NCBI GenBank assembly: GCA_028023455.1
Contig: JAQFVV010012668.1
Location: 496,001-560,000 of the forward strand
From: Epiperipatus broadwayi
Lineage: Eukaryota; Onychophora; Udeonychophora; Euonychophora; Peripatidae
DNA: 64,000 nucleotides
Direction of reading: 5' to 3'
Every line of letters begins with the position of its first letter. The stretch's first letter is position 1. Positions 12,920 through 25,530 of this stretch are shown piece by piece. The notes below the pieces were generated by a model. That model had not been told where the DNA came from. It made no database searches and worked only from the letters and a program-made list of their open reading frames with translations. The position numbers and the translations under genes were made by a program.

Positions 12920-13135
12920 GTTTGCTGGACCAACTGATGATTGCTGGTTTAGCATGAAATATGGATATTGGTGATTATTCATCTTTTTGACACATACGTG
13001 TTCAAATGTATCAGTGTTATGAGATAGAGTGGAGAGTGGTGGGTCATGTGAAAGTCTGTGCTCATATACCCTATATATTACATATAAATTGATGCAGATA
13101 TATAATAAGCCTGTATATCAGTTATTACAAAGACA
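12920..13135 (+). repeat. Family C repeat copy with hammerhead-like core
   Basis: Shares long words with 25,370-25,530, 62,690-62,890 and 63,160-63,325: CCAACTGATGATTGCTG, GAGATAGAGTGGAGAGTGG and CTCATATACCCTATATATTA. No protein is encoded. It carries a hammerhead-type ribozyme core near its left end (listed separately). Confidence 0.85.
12929..12972 (+). ncRNA. Hammerhead ribozyme-like motif (family C)
   Basis: Folds as a type I hammerhead. Stem I is ACCAA (12,929-12,933) with TTGGT (12,968-12,972). The core is CTGATGA, then stem II TGCT/AGCA with loop GGTTT, then core GAAA (12,956-12,959). Stem III is only A-U and U-A pairs around loop ATGG, and cleavage is predicted after UA at 12,967. 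The pair at the base of stem II is U.U here, where one related copy has G, so activity may be reduced. Known hammerheads have the same CUGANGA/GAAA core. Confidence 0.6.
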
Positions 13136-13767
13136 GTTAAAAAAGATTAAAACTAATGTTTATTAGAAAGACATTTTTTGCTATATTACTGTTTCTATTA
13201 TATTGTAAGCTTCATGATATATTTTATTCTTTTATTATATTCATTTGAATCCAGAGTAGTCTTTTATTCAGTATTGTATGTGCTATACATGTATATGTTT
13301 GATTTATTTAATGAAGTAATGAATAATGACAAGTTTGGCTAAACACTTCTATTCAATCAACCAGAGATTTTTTTTTTAAATTTCAAAAATTATTTCAAGA
13401 ATCTCTAGTTCTTGAGCTCATTATTATGTTTTCCCTGATAAGGGCAATTTACTGAGATACTAATAATAAACAGTTAAGACTGATATAATCTATTCTAAAT
13501 ACACACATATTTCCACTAAGTAATTTTAATAATACAATAAAAATGATATTCTTAGTTAGTAAGCATGATTATAATCTAAAAAACATTTATTCAACATGCA
13601 CCTATACACTTGAAGGTATATCTTTGTCAGGATCTATGACGATATGCAAAATTCATAGTATCAAAAAACATTTATAGAAGGGAATATTTCATTTATCATA
13701 AATGATTAGTTACAGAAAAATAACATGATAAATGAATTCATGGTAAACAGAGATCAAATTAATATAA

Positions 13768-13860
13768 AAATACAATAGCTGGGAGGTTATCACAGCCACC
13801 TTGCAAGCAAGTAGTTGGTTGCAGACATTTGTGGGCTCGTGTCCCAGCCGATGCTATTAC
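13768..13860 (+). repeat. tRNA-derived SINE head
   Basis: TAGCTGGGAGG resembles a polymerase III A box, and GGGCTCGTGTCCC about 50 bp later resembles a B box within a T-arm-like hairpin. An A-rich tail follows after GCTATTACATATG. It does not fold as a full tRNA. The family cannot be named from sequence alone. Confidence 0.5.
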
Positions 13861-13869
13861 ATATGAAAA

Positions 13870-15890
13870 AAAAGACCTTAAATTTGGACTTTACATAGAA
13901 TAATTAATACACACAGGCAATATATGAGTATCAGTATATAAAGTACCATAGTGTAGATATATTTGTTTAAAACCATAAAAAGATATAAATTAAATAAATG
14001 TAAAAAATTAATTTACATCTAAAAAATATATAACATATGTTTAAATAATGAATAATTTAATAATAATAATAAAATATAGTTTATATGGAAAAAATACATA
14101 TTATGTTTCTATATATTAAATACTTATAGTTTAAATTAATATATTTAAGTATATACAATATTTTATAAATAATAGTAAATATATATGTATGAGTATAGAT
14201 ATAAAATATAATTTTTATATTGTTTACATAAATAAATAATGTAATATAATTGTTTTTTAGATTTGAAGATGACTACTGGACAGTTACAACTGTTTAAAAG
14301 ATATTAAATAAGGCATTGTGAAAAGTCATTAGGAAGAGTATAGTTTTTTTTAAATAAAACAATTTATGGATTCAAAATGCACAAAATTAACATTTATCCA
14401 TCACTATTTCATATTCAATTTTTATAAAAAGATAACTGAATGGTATATTGCTTTTTCCTCTACATAGTTTTAACCTTGGCAATTTTACCATCAAAGCTGA
14501 AAGAACACATAAAAAATAGAACTTATTTGTTTCTTAAAATGAATGTCCTTTTTATTAGATTTCCAAAAAATTAACAAAAATTACCATTATTTTATTCAGG
14601 ATTTTCATTTTGATAAACAAAAAGTTTTTTTTTATTGTTATATATAGACCCAAGAAAAAAAAAAATAATCTTTTAATCCTTTAAATTGTAACACCAATTC
14701 ATGGTTTATCCATATAAAGCAATCAAACTAATGCTAATTTATTTTATAATGTAGAGAAAAGGAACATGAAATATATCATGATACATCTAATAGAAATCAT
14801 TTCCCATTAAAATAGAAATAATGAAGAATGGAAACAAGATATTTTGCAGAAAAATAAACACTTTTAGAATAAATACAAATATTAATAATTATATTTTTTA
14901 GAAAATAAGATTACTTGTTATTATACATATAATATAAAAACAAAGTTAAGGATGCAATTTGCCTTAAATATATGTTTATATATATATTAAAGCTGGTTTT
15001 ACTCAAAGCCAGATTGGTTTATATATATAAATCATATGAAAATAGCACACGCCTATTAACATCAAACATCTTCAATCTGCTGTCAAGGAAATGTTTTTCT
15101 TATAAATTAAAAAGATTACCTTGGCAGCAAATTGAAAAGTTTTGGTATTCATAAATTTGGGGTTGCTTTCATGTGATTTACGTATATGTATGGAACCATT
15201 ATGGTATGTGCCACCACCTCACTTCTAGATATATGCTATAAAAATTTTTTATATAGGATTTTAATTATTAAAATGCCTTGTCAATGTCTTCTTTAATCTC
15301 CATCCAACCATACGATGAAATTTTCTTTAATAGTTATATATATAAATAGAAGATAATAATTTAGCACGATTTATATCATCTTATAAGAACATAGCCTATT
15401 TATTTAATATTTCATAAAAAACATTTCTTTTATGCATGCATATTCAATGCGATTTAATAAATAGATAATACATTACACTTATATGTTTATGAATGTGTTT
15501 ATATGTATGTACTTATAAATGATATTAAAATAAATTTAATTATAACAATAATTACTTAGTAAATTTTCATAAAACAATACCTTGAGTGAATCATATATAA
15601 TAGTACTGAATCTTTTACATCACTAAAAAACAAAAGAGATAATAAGCAGGTTATTAAAGGGAAAAAACATCTTTTTCATTCTTTTAAAAAATATAGACAT
15701 TGCCTCCTTAAAAAAAAAAGTTTTGTAATGATAAAGATTTTTGTATTATAAAGAGCAATAAAAAGATGTATGAACCCCAAACTTATGTGTTAAAGAGAAA
15801 CCTAAAATGAACAGCTAAAAAGAAAGTAAATGTCTCCTTCGAAGGGCAGTTTAAATTTGAATAACCTAAATGTGATTAATACAGTACTTT
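13870..15890. other. AT-rich DNA, no gene seen
   Basis: 13,960-14,260 is nearly pure A/T. The rest has short open stretches with no domain and no convincing splice sites. Confidence 0.55.
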
Positions 15891-15892
15891 AA

Positions 15893-15955
15893 AGCAGCAC
15901 TTCTTAAACTTTTTTCATTCATGACCCCTTTTTATCATCAAGATTTTTTCATGAC
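15893..15955. repeat. hAT terminal inverted repeat (one end)
   Basis: CAGCACTTCTTAAACTTTTT, then TTCATGACCCCTTTTT, matches the general Charlie/Buster end pattern (CAG.GGTTCTCAAACTTTTT..CATGACCCC). The 8 bases to its left, CTTTAAAG, could be a target-site duplication. The matching right end was not found near 17.5-18 kb, so that end is probably lost. Confidence 0.65.
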
Positions 15956-17480
15956 CCCAGATATTAAATATAAAATAGACATAGAAATAAATATTCCCAT
16001 AAATAATTTATTTTCTTTGGTAAACAATATATATATGAAAATAAGTAGTTTTAGAATTTGTTTTAAGTATACAAAAATTAATGAAAGAAAATCATGTTTT
16101 GATGAGATGGATGTGCTTGTTTTTTGCTGCATAACAAATTAAATCTTAGTGAAATATTTGATATTTCTGGACATAAAACATTTCAACATTTTTCAGTATT
16201 GAACGATATTTGGATTTAATATACATTAAAGCGAAAAAAGACATTTCACATAAGTATGTGGTGCTGAATGGCAGAAGAACATTTAATGCCATTTCAAAAA
16301 TTGTGAAAAATTCAGCCCTAGCTCCGATCCAGAATTCAGTCAAGGATTTTTTGTGGAAAGTTTGAGTCATTCAATAGCTCAGCAAATTTCTCCTGGGCTT
16401 TATATAGTAGGTGATTCATCTCATTAATGTCAATCAAAAATTGTCTTTAAATCCAAGACAACTTTTTGAAATCTAAGTTCGATATAAAGTATTTGCAAAA
16501 CTGTGCTTCTAGGGTTTTTAAATCATCTATAATACATTTTGCAATTAAAGTTTTACAATTATTTTTTGCAATTATAAAACTGTCAATAATCAAAAACATT
16601 TTCAATGAATTACTTTCCACCCTATTCTGCCAAATGTTGATCTTTTTAATAAAACCTTCAATTTTATCATTCAAAGTAAAAATATTGCTATTTTTCCCTC
16701 GAAGAGAAAAATTAAGATTATTTAGCTTCTCAAAAATATCAGACAAATAGCTCAGCTTTGATAGCCATAAGTCATTTTGAAAAAGAGCAGCAAGATTAGA
16801 TTTTTGTTTCATTAAAAATACAATAATTTCTTCTTTTAATAATGATAATCTTCTTAAACTTCATCCTCTTGATATCTATCTTACTTCTGCATATAGTAAT
16901 AAATTTTTGTATTTAGAATTCATATCTTTACAAAGATTTGAAAATAAATGGCTGTTAAGGGCATGGATTTTAATAAAGTTTATAACTCTGATAGCATCCT
17001 GAAGCACATTGTTAAATTCTGTTGCTAATTTTTTTTGTTGCAAAGGCCTTCGATAGATCAGGCAGTGTGTAAAAGTTACATGATTATTACCAGAAGCTTT
17101 AACAAATAATTTAAAACCAATATTTTCACCAGTCATTGCTTTTGCACCATCTGTGAATACTCCAAAGCAATTTTTCTATTCTAAACCTTCAGTTTTAAAA
17201 AAATTATTTTATCATATATGTGTTTCCCTCATGTATGTTCTTCTAAAGAACAACAAAATAACAATTCTTCTTCAATATTTTCTTTAAAAATGTATCTGAC
17301 ATAAACTAATAATTGAGCTATTTTTGAAATATCAGTTGTTTTGTTCAATTGAAATGTAAATATTGGGCTTTCTTTAAATCTAGTAATAAGTTGCTCAAAT
17401 TGGTTGTTGCTAATTTCAGAAATTCTATTAGTGACAGAGTCATTTGACAAAGGAATTTTCATTTCATATTGTTAAAATTT
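15893..17480 (-). pseudogene. hAT-superfamily transposase relic, ZBED5-like
   Basis: Four consecutive minus-strand open pieces correspond in order to one protein of the ZBED5/SCAND3-like group, which derives from hAT (Buster/Charlie) transposases. 17,229-17,462 begins IPLSNDSVTNRISEIS and holds the LLVYVRYIF segment. 16,876-17,136 has MTGENIGF, HVTFTHCLIYR and LYAEVR. 16,447-16,812 has FTLNDKIEGFIKKINIW. 16,146-16,370 has LLPFSTTYLCEMSF, the conserved hAT dimerisation region. Frameshifts and stops separate the pieces. The N-terminal BED zinc finger is not visible to the right. At the left edge CAGCACTTCTTAAACTTTTT followed by CATGACCCC looks like a hAT terminal inverted repeat, so this is a transposon copy rather than a domesticated gene. 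Confidence 0.92.
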
Positions 17481-18264
17481 AAAAATATGCTTTGAAATAT
17501 AACCACCCTAAGCAATGAGAAGTTTATTGTTTCTAAATAATCATTATATTTTTATTTGCATCATGTTTTTTTCCTTGAATATTTACAGTTTTAATTGTTA
17601 GATTTGCTTTCACTAGATTACAATTTTTTTTTATATAAGTCCAGAATATAGGCTTAAAATATATTTTATTTTCAAAGTTATAGTAATATCTACATATTGT
17701 TCATTTTTGATAATTTCTAAATTTATAGTTAATCTATAAGTAAAGCATTTCAATTCAAATTTAGAAGGAATTATTGATTTATTGTAATTATAGAAAATGT
17801 TTTACGATAAGTGCACACAAATACTTAATATGATAATACAGAAAATGGTTATTATGTTTTGAAATTGCTTTTGACTTGTAAAGTTAAAGCAGGCTATGTA
17901 ATGATTTGGAAGTCAAGCATAGCTTGCAATTAAATTGTATATGTTAGAATTCTTTAGGTAATTAAACTTATCTATTATCCATTATCATATTTTGAGAGAA
18001 TATTCTACAATAATAAGAACAATAACAAACATTTTCTATCCAAAACTTACTAAAAATCTATAACTTCTGATTTTGGAGATCTAGCAGAACCAGCAATAAT
18101 TATATTTAATGAAATAGTTCATGTTTAATATCATAATCAACAAGTATTAATATTTACCATTAATTTTCCATTAAACAGCTATTATGAAAACCTTAAAAGT
18201 TAATAATTCAGTTATTTCCAGATATCAATAAAACAATAAATAAAAGCAATTTTATAATTCAAGT

Positions 18265-18690
18265 TATTATAGTAATATTAGCGATTAAGCCAATGCACAT
18301 GCACTTTAAAGATAAATTATAAATGAATACTCTCAATTTTTTTTTTCCAGACACGAGATATAGTATTTTAGAAAGAATGGAATGAATCCACCCATTCTTT
18401 TGACCCAAAAGTTTATGTATGGGCAAATCTTAAGTGTGTGGAATTAAGAGCATGAAGGTGTTACACGATCACTTTAAATTACATTTGTTATGTTTTGAAC
18501 AAATGACACTTGTGAAATCTTTACAATTTACGAACTGTCATTCTTTAGTTGAAATTATGTAATAGTAATATTAGCGATTAAGCCAATCTCGTGTCTGGAA
18601 AAAAATGAGAGTATTCATTTATAATTTATCTTTAAAGCACATGTGCATTGGCTTAATTGCTAATATTATTATTTCATAAAAAACATAGCG
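18265..18690. repeat. Palindromic MITE-like element
   Basis: Long inverted arms: TAATATTAGCGATTAAGCCA near the left recurs inverted near 18,650, and TAAATGAATACTCTCA recurs as TGAGAGTATTCATTTA. The unique centre contains a second TAATATTAGCGATTAAGCCA (about 18,567). The words CACTTTAAATTAC and ATATAGTATTT recall family B, so it may be a distant relative. No protein is encoded. Confidence 0.75.
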
Positions 18691-19553
18691 CTATATAAAA
18701 TAATATCTCAATTCAAGTTATTGTAAGATGAATACTTTATATGAGAAGAAAGACAGAACAGAGAAATGCTTTTACAACTGCAAACAATAAACAACATTTG
18801 TATCAAAATATATTTCATAAAATATATTTTTGAATATTTCATCCAACTGAACTATATTAACAATGAAGTATAATATATATCATATCAGGGCTTCATCCAA
18901 CTAACCTTGATAATAAAAATGTTAAGGTGATTTTAAATAATTGATACTATTTAAATAAATTCAGATCATATATTTCCTGATTTCTATTATTATATACTTA
19001 TCAAAACCACCAACCTAAACAATAATTTTATTTCAATAAAATTATATGAAATTATTATATAAAGAAAAGAGGTTAAAGTAAAATAATAAATCTCTTTCTA
19101 CATATATATCAATATATAAAGAAAAAAAACAACACATTCCCAGAAAGACTTTTAATATTTTGAATACTATATACAATTTGATTTAGTAGAAATTATTAAA
19201 TGATACATACTTTAGTCAATACATATAAACACCTAGATAAGAGATTCTTATTTAAAGTTCTATCAAAATTATACATATGCTATCAATGCCTTGAAATAAT
19301 TAATACTTAATTATTAGTCCAACTATGTAAATAATGCTGCCACTAATTAGGTGATTCATAATAAAGATTTAAAAAAAAAAAAATCTATTCTAGCTTTCTG
19401 AAATAATAATTAAAATCAAAACTACCATACATGAGCTAAAAAGGATCCCAGGGATTAAATAAAAATTCAAGTTATTTTATTTGTGAATACAAAATCAAAA
19501 CATAAGTAATCTAAATTATATTGCCCAAACATATATATATAGTAAACATACTA

Positions 19554-20040
19554 TATATGTCATGATTTGTGATGTAACATATACTATGCAATATGAAGAA
19601 GACGCCATTGCTTTCCTGCATAACATTCTCTTTATTATTTTTATGTCAAAATCTTTATTACAGTTATTTTTTTTTTTTTTTACCCCTATCACCTTTTTTT
19701 TATTATTTTTTTTTATTAACCCTCCCACATTGTCACCCCCCCCCATATTTTAATTTTTTTTGGTGGTTTTGGTTGTGTTCATATATATGATGAGAACTGT
19801 TGTGATTTATTCTTAATATAAATTTAAAAATGAACATACTACCTATATTATGGCTTATGAAATCACATATACTTTATAATACGTACAGCGACTCGATTGC
19901 TTTCTTGCAAAACATTCTCTTTACTATTTTTTATTTTGAAATCGGATGCGGGAATTCAATGTTATGATGTCATTATATCAAAAATATGATAAGAATTGTT
20001 GGGTTTAATTTTTAATATAGATTAAAAAATGACATTTCAG
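19554..20040. repeat. Diverged tandem repeat (~290 bp) with a pyrimidine-rich centre
   Basis: Words such as CATTGCTTTCCTGCATAACA/GATTGCTTTCTTGCAAAACA, ATTCTCTTTA and GATGAGAACTGTT/GATAAGAATTGTT occur twice in direct order. About 19,660-19,765 is T/C-rich on the plus strand, with runs of T and a run of C. The short open frames on both strands here are low-complexity artefacts. Confidence 0.65.
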
Positions 20041-23000
20041 GCAAACATATCATTTACTGATGTTTAGGAGAAATTTAAGTCCGGACATTATACAAATCAA
20101 ATGCTTTGACTTTAATTTTGATAAGCCTTATAAAACGTTTAGACTTAATTTTTTTCTTTTAAGGGAGAAAAAAGAACCCCAACTATTTTGTAATCCAGGG
20201 GACGAGAGTTTTATTATAACTATAGCCTGTAGGTGAGAGTGTCCTAGTACCCTGAAGTCCAGGAGCCCACAAAATCTTAATTCAGTCTAATATAATTTAA
20301 AAAAGTAAATTTTTTTTTTTAAAAACAATGAGAATATGTATGCAAATGGATCAAATCAATTTTTACATTAAAATACATACAATGTTAGTGATTTATTATT
20401 CAATATAAATGTAAAACTCTTCACAACTTAAAAATGCAAGCAAGTGCAAGCAAGTTTTCGTATTGAATTGCTTTAGTTCGTTGATAAATGTTGGACAGTA
20501 TGTCCGTTAATAAAAAAAAAAATATTGTGATTAGACATTTTAAATGGGTTAAGACTAATTGTCGTACCTCATAAAAGCTTCAAATCGAACAATCATATTA
20601 TAAAATAAAAAAATATATATCAAAAAATAATGTTTATTACCATTTTAAGATATAACATTTTCGGCTTAACAAAAAATGTGTATGCATATATATTATGAAA
20701 AAGATATATGTATAATTCACATATAAATTTTTATGAAAATTGTTTAATAAATAGATTTAAAATATTTTTCAAATAAAACATGTAATAAAAATATGATATT
20801 CAATTATTTAAAATAAGTTCTTTATTTTTATACAAACAACTTGTAAATTATATAAATGTATCGAGAGGAAAAAAACCCAAATGCTACGGTCTTCAGAAAC
20901 CATCAGTTTTATTTATTTTCACAGAAATTTCAAAATTATTATTTATAGTTTATTTCCTTGCAAAAAAAAAAAAAAAGGTGGGGGAATTTACATTTAACCC
21001 TTACTTTTCACAATCATTTTTTCCCTCCCAAAGAATATTCCTTTAGAAAGAAATTTTGTAATTTGTATACTCATATAAACTCAAATCTCATTATTGTCAT
21101 ATGCTTTCAAAGTTTTTTTTTTTAAAAAAATGCTGACAGAAGCATAGTGAGAAAAACATCTAACCTTAACAATTTTAATATGTACGCAGTAGTGTTTGGG
21201 TAGTGTATAGGCCCAGAAAAAGTTGTGCATAACGCACACACAAATGTAAACAGAAAAATTAGACTATAATCCAATTCAAATAATAAATTAACTTGAAATC
21301 TTCATTTTCAGACATGCTGAAATGCTTTCTGCAAGCTCTTTTCTATATATACTTTATAAATTAAAAAATATGGAAGAAGACACTTTATCTTGCAAAGGTA
21401 GCAGTATTAACATAAGGAATAAATATAACCTACAAAACATAAATAGGAAGAACTTGTGCCAAAAATATAAAATTTCATTGTATGCTTAATTCTGTATTGG
21501 AAAGATAGCCAGATATAGACTCCGTTAAATATTAGAGCTTCCTTCTCATTTAATAAGTGAATGATACTCAATGTGTATGCAATTGTATAAGAGTACTTAA
21601 AAAGATATAACTACATAAGCTGTGTGTAAATTTTCAAATAAGAGGATATTTAATTATTAATGGATCTTGTTGAAGATAATGAAATGTAACAGTATATCAT
21701 TGAACTTCACATAATTAATGCTAATTTATTCTTTCAGCACTTAAAATACTGGAAAAAATGCCACATATACCTGATTAATACAATGTTCAGAGAATAGATG
21801 TAAAAAAGTGCAATAGTTCCTATAACATGATTACAATCTCAGCAATTTGCTTAACTTCCTTCCAAAGTCAAATTTTATTCACACTTAAAGCATAATACAA
21901 AGGAAATCAACAAAATACAAAACTCAGTTGAATACAGAGTATATAACATCACACAAATTACAAAGATTAATCAAATAAATACAAACAGAAAAAAAAAACC
22001 AATTTAGGCTGATTACAACTGTTTCAATGAAACTGAATTAAAGTGTTACAAAAACTACAAGGTAAACATTAAATAATAAACTTCCCCCAAAACCAAGGCA
22101 GATGAACCTCAAACAGAGCATAACTGACAAATAAACAAATGGAGTTTGATACATACTTAAAATCGTTTAGAAATTATAACCCTAAGATGTTCATTCATGG
22201 AATATACAATATTATATTAGAATAAATTGAGTATAAAGATGTAAAAGGATTACAGGAATCAGTCAATAACTGATAATAGTCATACATTAGTTTACAATAA
22301 ATGTATATAGCAGAAGTAAATACAATTAAATCGGTGCCAAAATTTTAAGATGCAAAATCATCGAAGATCAAGCAACAAAAGGAAAAAAAGGAACCAGGTA
22401 AATGAGTACCACTCAGTCCGTAACCTGATCTGGCTCAAAGGAAAAGTTAAATACATTTGCAAAGTAATTTAAAAGTTATAACACTAAGATATTCACACAC
22501 TGAATGTATAATGTAATATTAGAATTAATTAAATATAAAAAGATAATGATTTGCTTAACTTGAATGGCTAAATAAGCAATTTTTCTAGCTGTACATGCAT
22601 ACATATATATTTTTTCATTTGTTTTATTAAGTCAAATTTTTTTTTTCTATAACTGCTGTATAATTTTATTTTTATAATGATTGTGGCATCTTCCCAAAAT
22701 ATTAAATTATGGGAGTGTGATTTTAAAATTTTAAACTATAAACGTTGATATAGATAATTTTAAAAAGCTGATAAAAGTGTGAAAGTTTATGATTATAAAA
22801 ACAAAGACAATGTTTACCTTCTTCAGGTTTAATTTTTTTTATAACAGAAAAAAATCAAATGGTATAGAAGGAACCTTGAAATGATAAAATTTCTTTACAG
22901 CTTGTAGGACAAAGACAATCAAAAGATTTATTACTAAGAGAGTTCATAATAAGTCCAAGCATTGGAAATGATAGAGATGTAATTGCAATCAATGAACTGT

Positions 23001-23400
23001 AAGCACCAGAGTCCATCCATTTACAACTGGCATTAAGTCACAAAAGACATGAAGTAATTCAAATCATTCATATACAAAATAATATTTAACCACAAAGCTA
23101 TTAAAATAATATGAAAATTAAGATCTCCATATTATCACTGCATGTTCAATTGTTGATCCACATACATAAATTTCATATGGGGTGTAAATATTAAATCGAA
23201 TGTTATATTTATCATTTAAATTTTTTTTGAATGAATAAATGAAAATTAAAAAAAATACAGCGGAATATTAATAATCAGAATTTTAATTATATATGCTGGA
23301 GAAACAATAATGATACTAATTACAACAAAAAAAAAACATGATTTCTATCCACATTAAAAGCAATAGTAGAACATCAAAAATGAATAAGAAAGATGGAATG
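20041..23400. other. AT-rich DNA, no gene seen
   Basis: No domain or exon was recognised. A weak, old repeat links 22,140-22,240 with 22,440-22,545 (both contain TTATAAC.CTAAGAT.TTCA followed by AT-rich sequence). Poly-A and poly-T tracts are common. Confidence 0.5.
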
Positions 23401-23489
23401 AAAGATTAGGATCAGTAATGCCAAATAAATTATGAAGTTATTAATTTCAAGAAATGAAGGAATAGAAAAATTGTTGGCAACATTATAAC

Positions 23490-24610
23490 CAAGATAATTA
23501 CAACATGTCTACAACAAACATAGAATTTTAACCAATCAAAAGAGCACACTGAATTTAAAAGTGGTTTGTGTACAATAGATCATATCCAAGTATTGAGAGA
23601 AGTTATAGAAAGAACCAATGAATATGAGTTGTCATTATGCTTTGAATTTGGAGATTATGAAAAAGCATTAGATCCTGTAAGCATTTCTTCAGTGATTAAA
23701 GCATTGAATCACCAAGATATAAACCTGGAATATTGTCATATTCTAAAAAATATTTATAAAAATGCAACTGCAACAATTAGAATACATAATGGTATTAGAA
23801 AGATTAACATTGAGAAGAGTGTATATATCAGGGTGATTCCATATTTCCAAAACCTTTTACAGCAGTTTTACAAAAAATAGTTTGAAAAATAAAATGGGAG
23901 GCTAAGGAAATAAAAGTAAATGGAGATCACTTAAGTCATTAAAATTTTGTAAATGATAATACATCAAAGCTTCAGAAAATATTGCAAGAATAATCATATG
24001 AAAGTAAGAAAGTATGACAAAAGATAAATGCCAAAAGACAAATAATATTCAATGGTTTTTCTCAAAAAAAAAAAAAAAGTTTGTTGATGATGAATTAGAA
24101 AAACAAATAGGTTATACTAATAAAGATGAAAACATAATGAATGAAATTAATCCTAGAATTAAACTTAGATGGAATGCTATTGGTAGAAATAATTTAATAT
24201 TAAATGAAAATATGCCTGTCTTTGAAAAGATAGATTTTTAAGTAAGTGCGTTTTACCAATTCTTGCTTATGGATCTTGACACTGTGATATCTAACAGAAG
24301 AACAATACAGAGATTTCAGAAAACTCAATAAAGTATGGAGAGATATGTGAGCAACAAGAAGAGATCAAAAATGAAATACATTGATAAAAGAACAAAAAAA
24401 ATATTAATGACATCATTGAGAGAATTAAAAGCTATAGTGAATTTGAATTGGACATATGAGGTGATAATAGACAGATAGTTGAAATTATAGACTAAATTCC
24501 AATAGATCCTAAAAGACATGGAAGAGACTACATGTGAGATGGATAAAATAATGAACATTACTGGCATAATGTGGAAAAATTTGAGCAATCTTCATCTTGC
24601 AGTGAATCAA
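23490..24610 (+). pseudogene. RTE/BovB-like non-LTR reverse transcriptase relic
   Basis: The plus strand carries the C-terminal half of a non-LTR reverse transcriptase of the type often annotated 'craniofacial development protein 2-like'. In order: NFNQSKEHTEFKSGL and TIDHIQVLREVIERTNEYEL (fingers); CFEFGDYEKALDPVSISSVI (RT motif with one catalytic Asp in F.DYEKA); a NATATIRIHNG block; after a frameshift, NGDHLSHLNFVNDN, where the family has FADD (one Asp lost); PRIKLRWNAIGRNN; VLPILAYGS; and a decayed C-terminal block. Multiple stops and shifts. 5'-truncated, as is usual for LINEs. The family nicks DNA and copies its own RNA at the site. Confidence 0.9.
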
Positions 24611-24842
24611 TAATGACTGAAAATAATGCCGATAATATTTTTATCAGTTTTTTAAATAAAAGATTTATATAATATGATAAATTTGTTAAAAAAATTATTT
24701 TAAATACAAGTATATTGTCTATACTGAACTTAAGGTAATTAGAAGGGCTTTGAACTCAGACTTTCAAGCTCTCTACACCTATCCACTCCACCCTATACAA
24801 CCGATACACATGACTACATATATGTGGAAAATATAACTGATC

Positions 24843-24896
24843 CCCAAAATACATATTTCATATTGAACCAACACTCATCAGTTGGTCCAAATCATC
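24843..24896 (-). ncRNA. Hammerhead ribozyme-like motif (family C, minus)
   Basis: Minus strand: stem I ACCAA with TTGGG (last pair mismatched), core CTGATGA, stem II GTGTTG/CAATAT (six pairs including G.U) with loop GTT, core GAAA, short stem III AU/AU, then UU as the cleavage dinucleotide. This copy has the better stem II of the family. Confidence 0.6.
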
Positions 24897-25384
24897 TTCC
24901 ACACACATATATAATCACGGTTCAGTTTATATTAAGATAGCAATTCTTCAAACTTTAATAGACAGACTTCAATCTTCTTCACCCTTTAACTTTTCAGCCA
25001 CTCATATCATTAAAAATTTGATGATGGGAACACTAAAATCTCTTGTTTGTGCCAATCTTATTGTCATACCCATGTTGACTTCAAGTCACTCTGACTACTC
25101 TAATATAAGACCATAATATATCCTCTTCTGTGTATTTAAATGGATATATTAAGATTCTATATGTGATGTGTCAGAGTGACTTTAAGTTACCATGAATATG
25201 ACAATAAGATTGGCATCAACAAGGACTTTGAGTGTTCCATTATTAGATTTTCAATGATGCGGATGGCTGAGAATAGGAGAGTAGAGAAGATTGAAGCCTG
25301 TCTACTAAAGTTTGAAGATTTGCTATCTTAATATAAACTGAGCACCGATTATATATATATATGTGTGTGGGAGATGATGATTGG

Positions 25385-25428
25385 ATCAACTGATGAGTGC
25401 TGCTTCATCATGAAATACGGATATTGGA
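25385..25428 (+). ncRNA. Hammerhead ribozyme-like motif (family C), degenerate
   Basis: Core CTGATGA and GAAA are both intact. Stem I is ATCAA with TTGGA (one mismatch and one wobble). Stem II begins GTGCT but its partner strand has decayed to ATCAT. Probably inactive, and useful mainly because it keeps G at the base of stem II. Confidence 0.5.
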
Positions 25429-25530
25429 GATCATTTATCTTTTTCCCATGTATGTTGACATGCTATTGGTTAAATAGATTGAGTGGATAGCTATAGAGAG
25501 CTTAAAAATATGAGTTAAAATCCCTTCTAA

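Larger units (their letters stand above)
24745..25530. repeat. Large foldback of family C (two ~380-bp inverted arms)
   Basis: The left arm (about 24,745-25,120) and right arm (about 25,150-25,530) are inverted copies: TATTAAGATAGCAA and TTGCTATCTTAATA, CCAATCTTATTGTCATA and TATGACAATAAGATTGG, AGTCACTCTGAC and GTCAGAGTGACTT. The centre is near 25,138. Each arm contains a hammerhead-like core. The arms have diverged by many substitutions. Confidence 0.9.

Noticed and set aside
19562-19790. Overlapping hydrophobic frames on both strands
   Set aside because: Produced by the T/C-rich tract. Low-complexity translation with no independent evidence.
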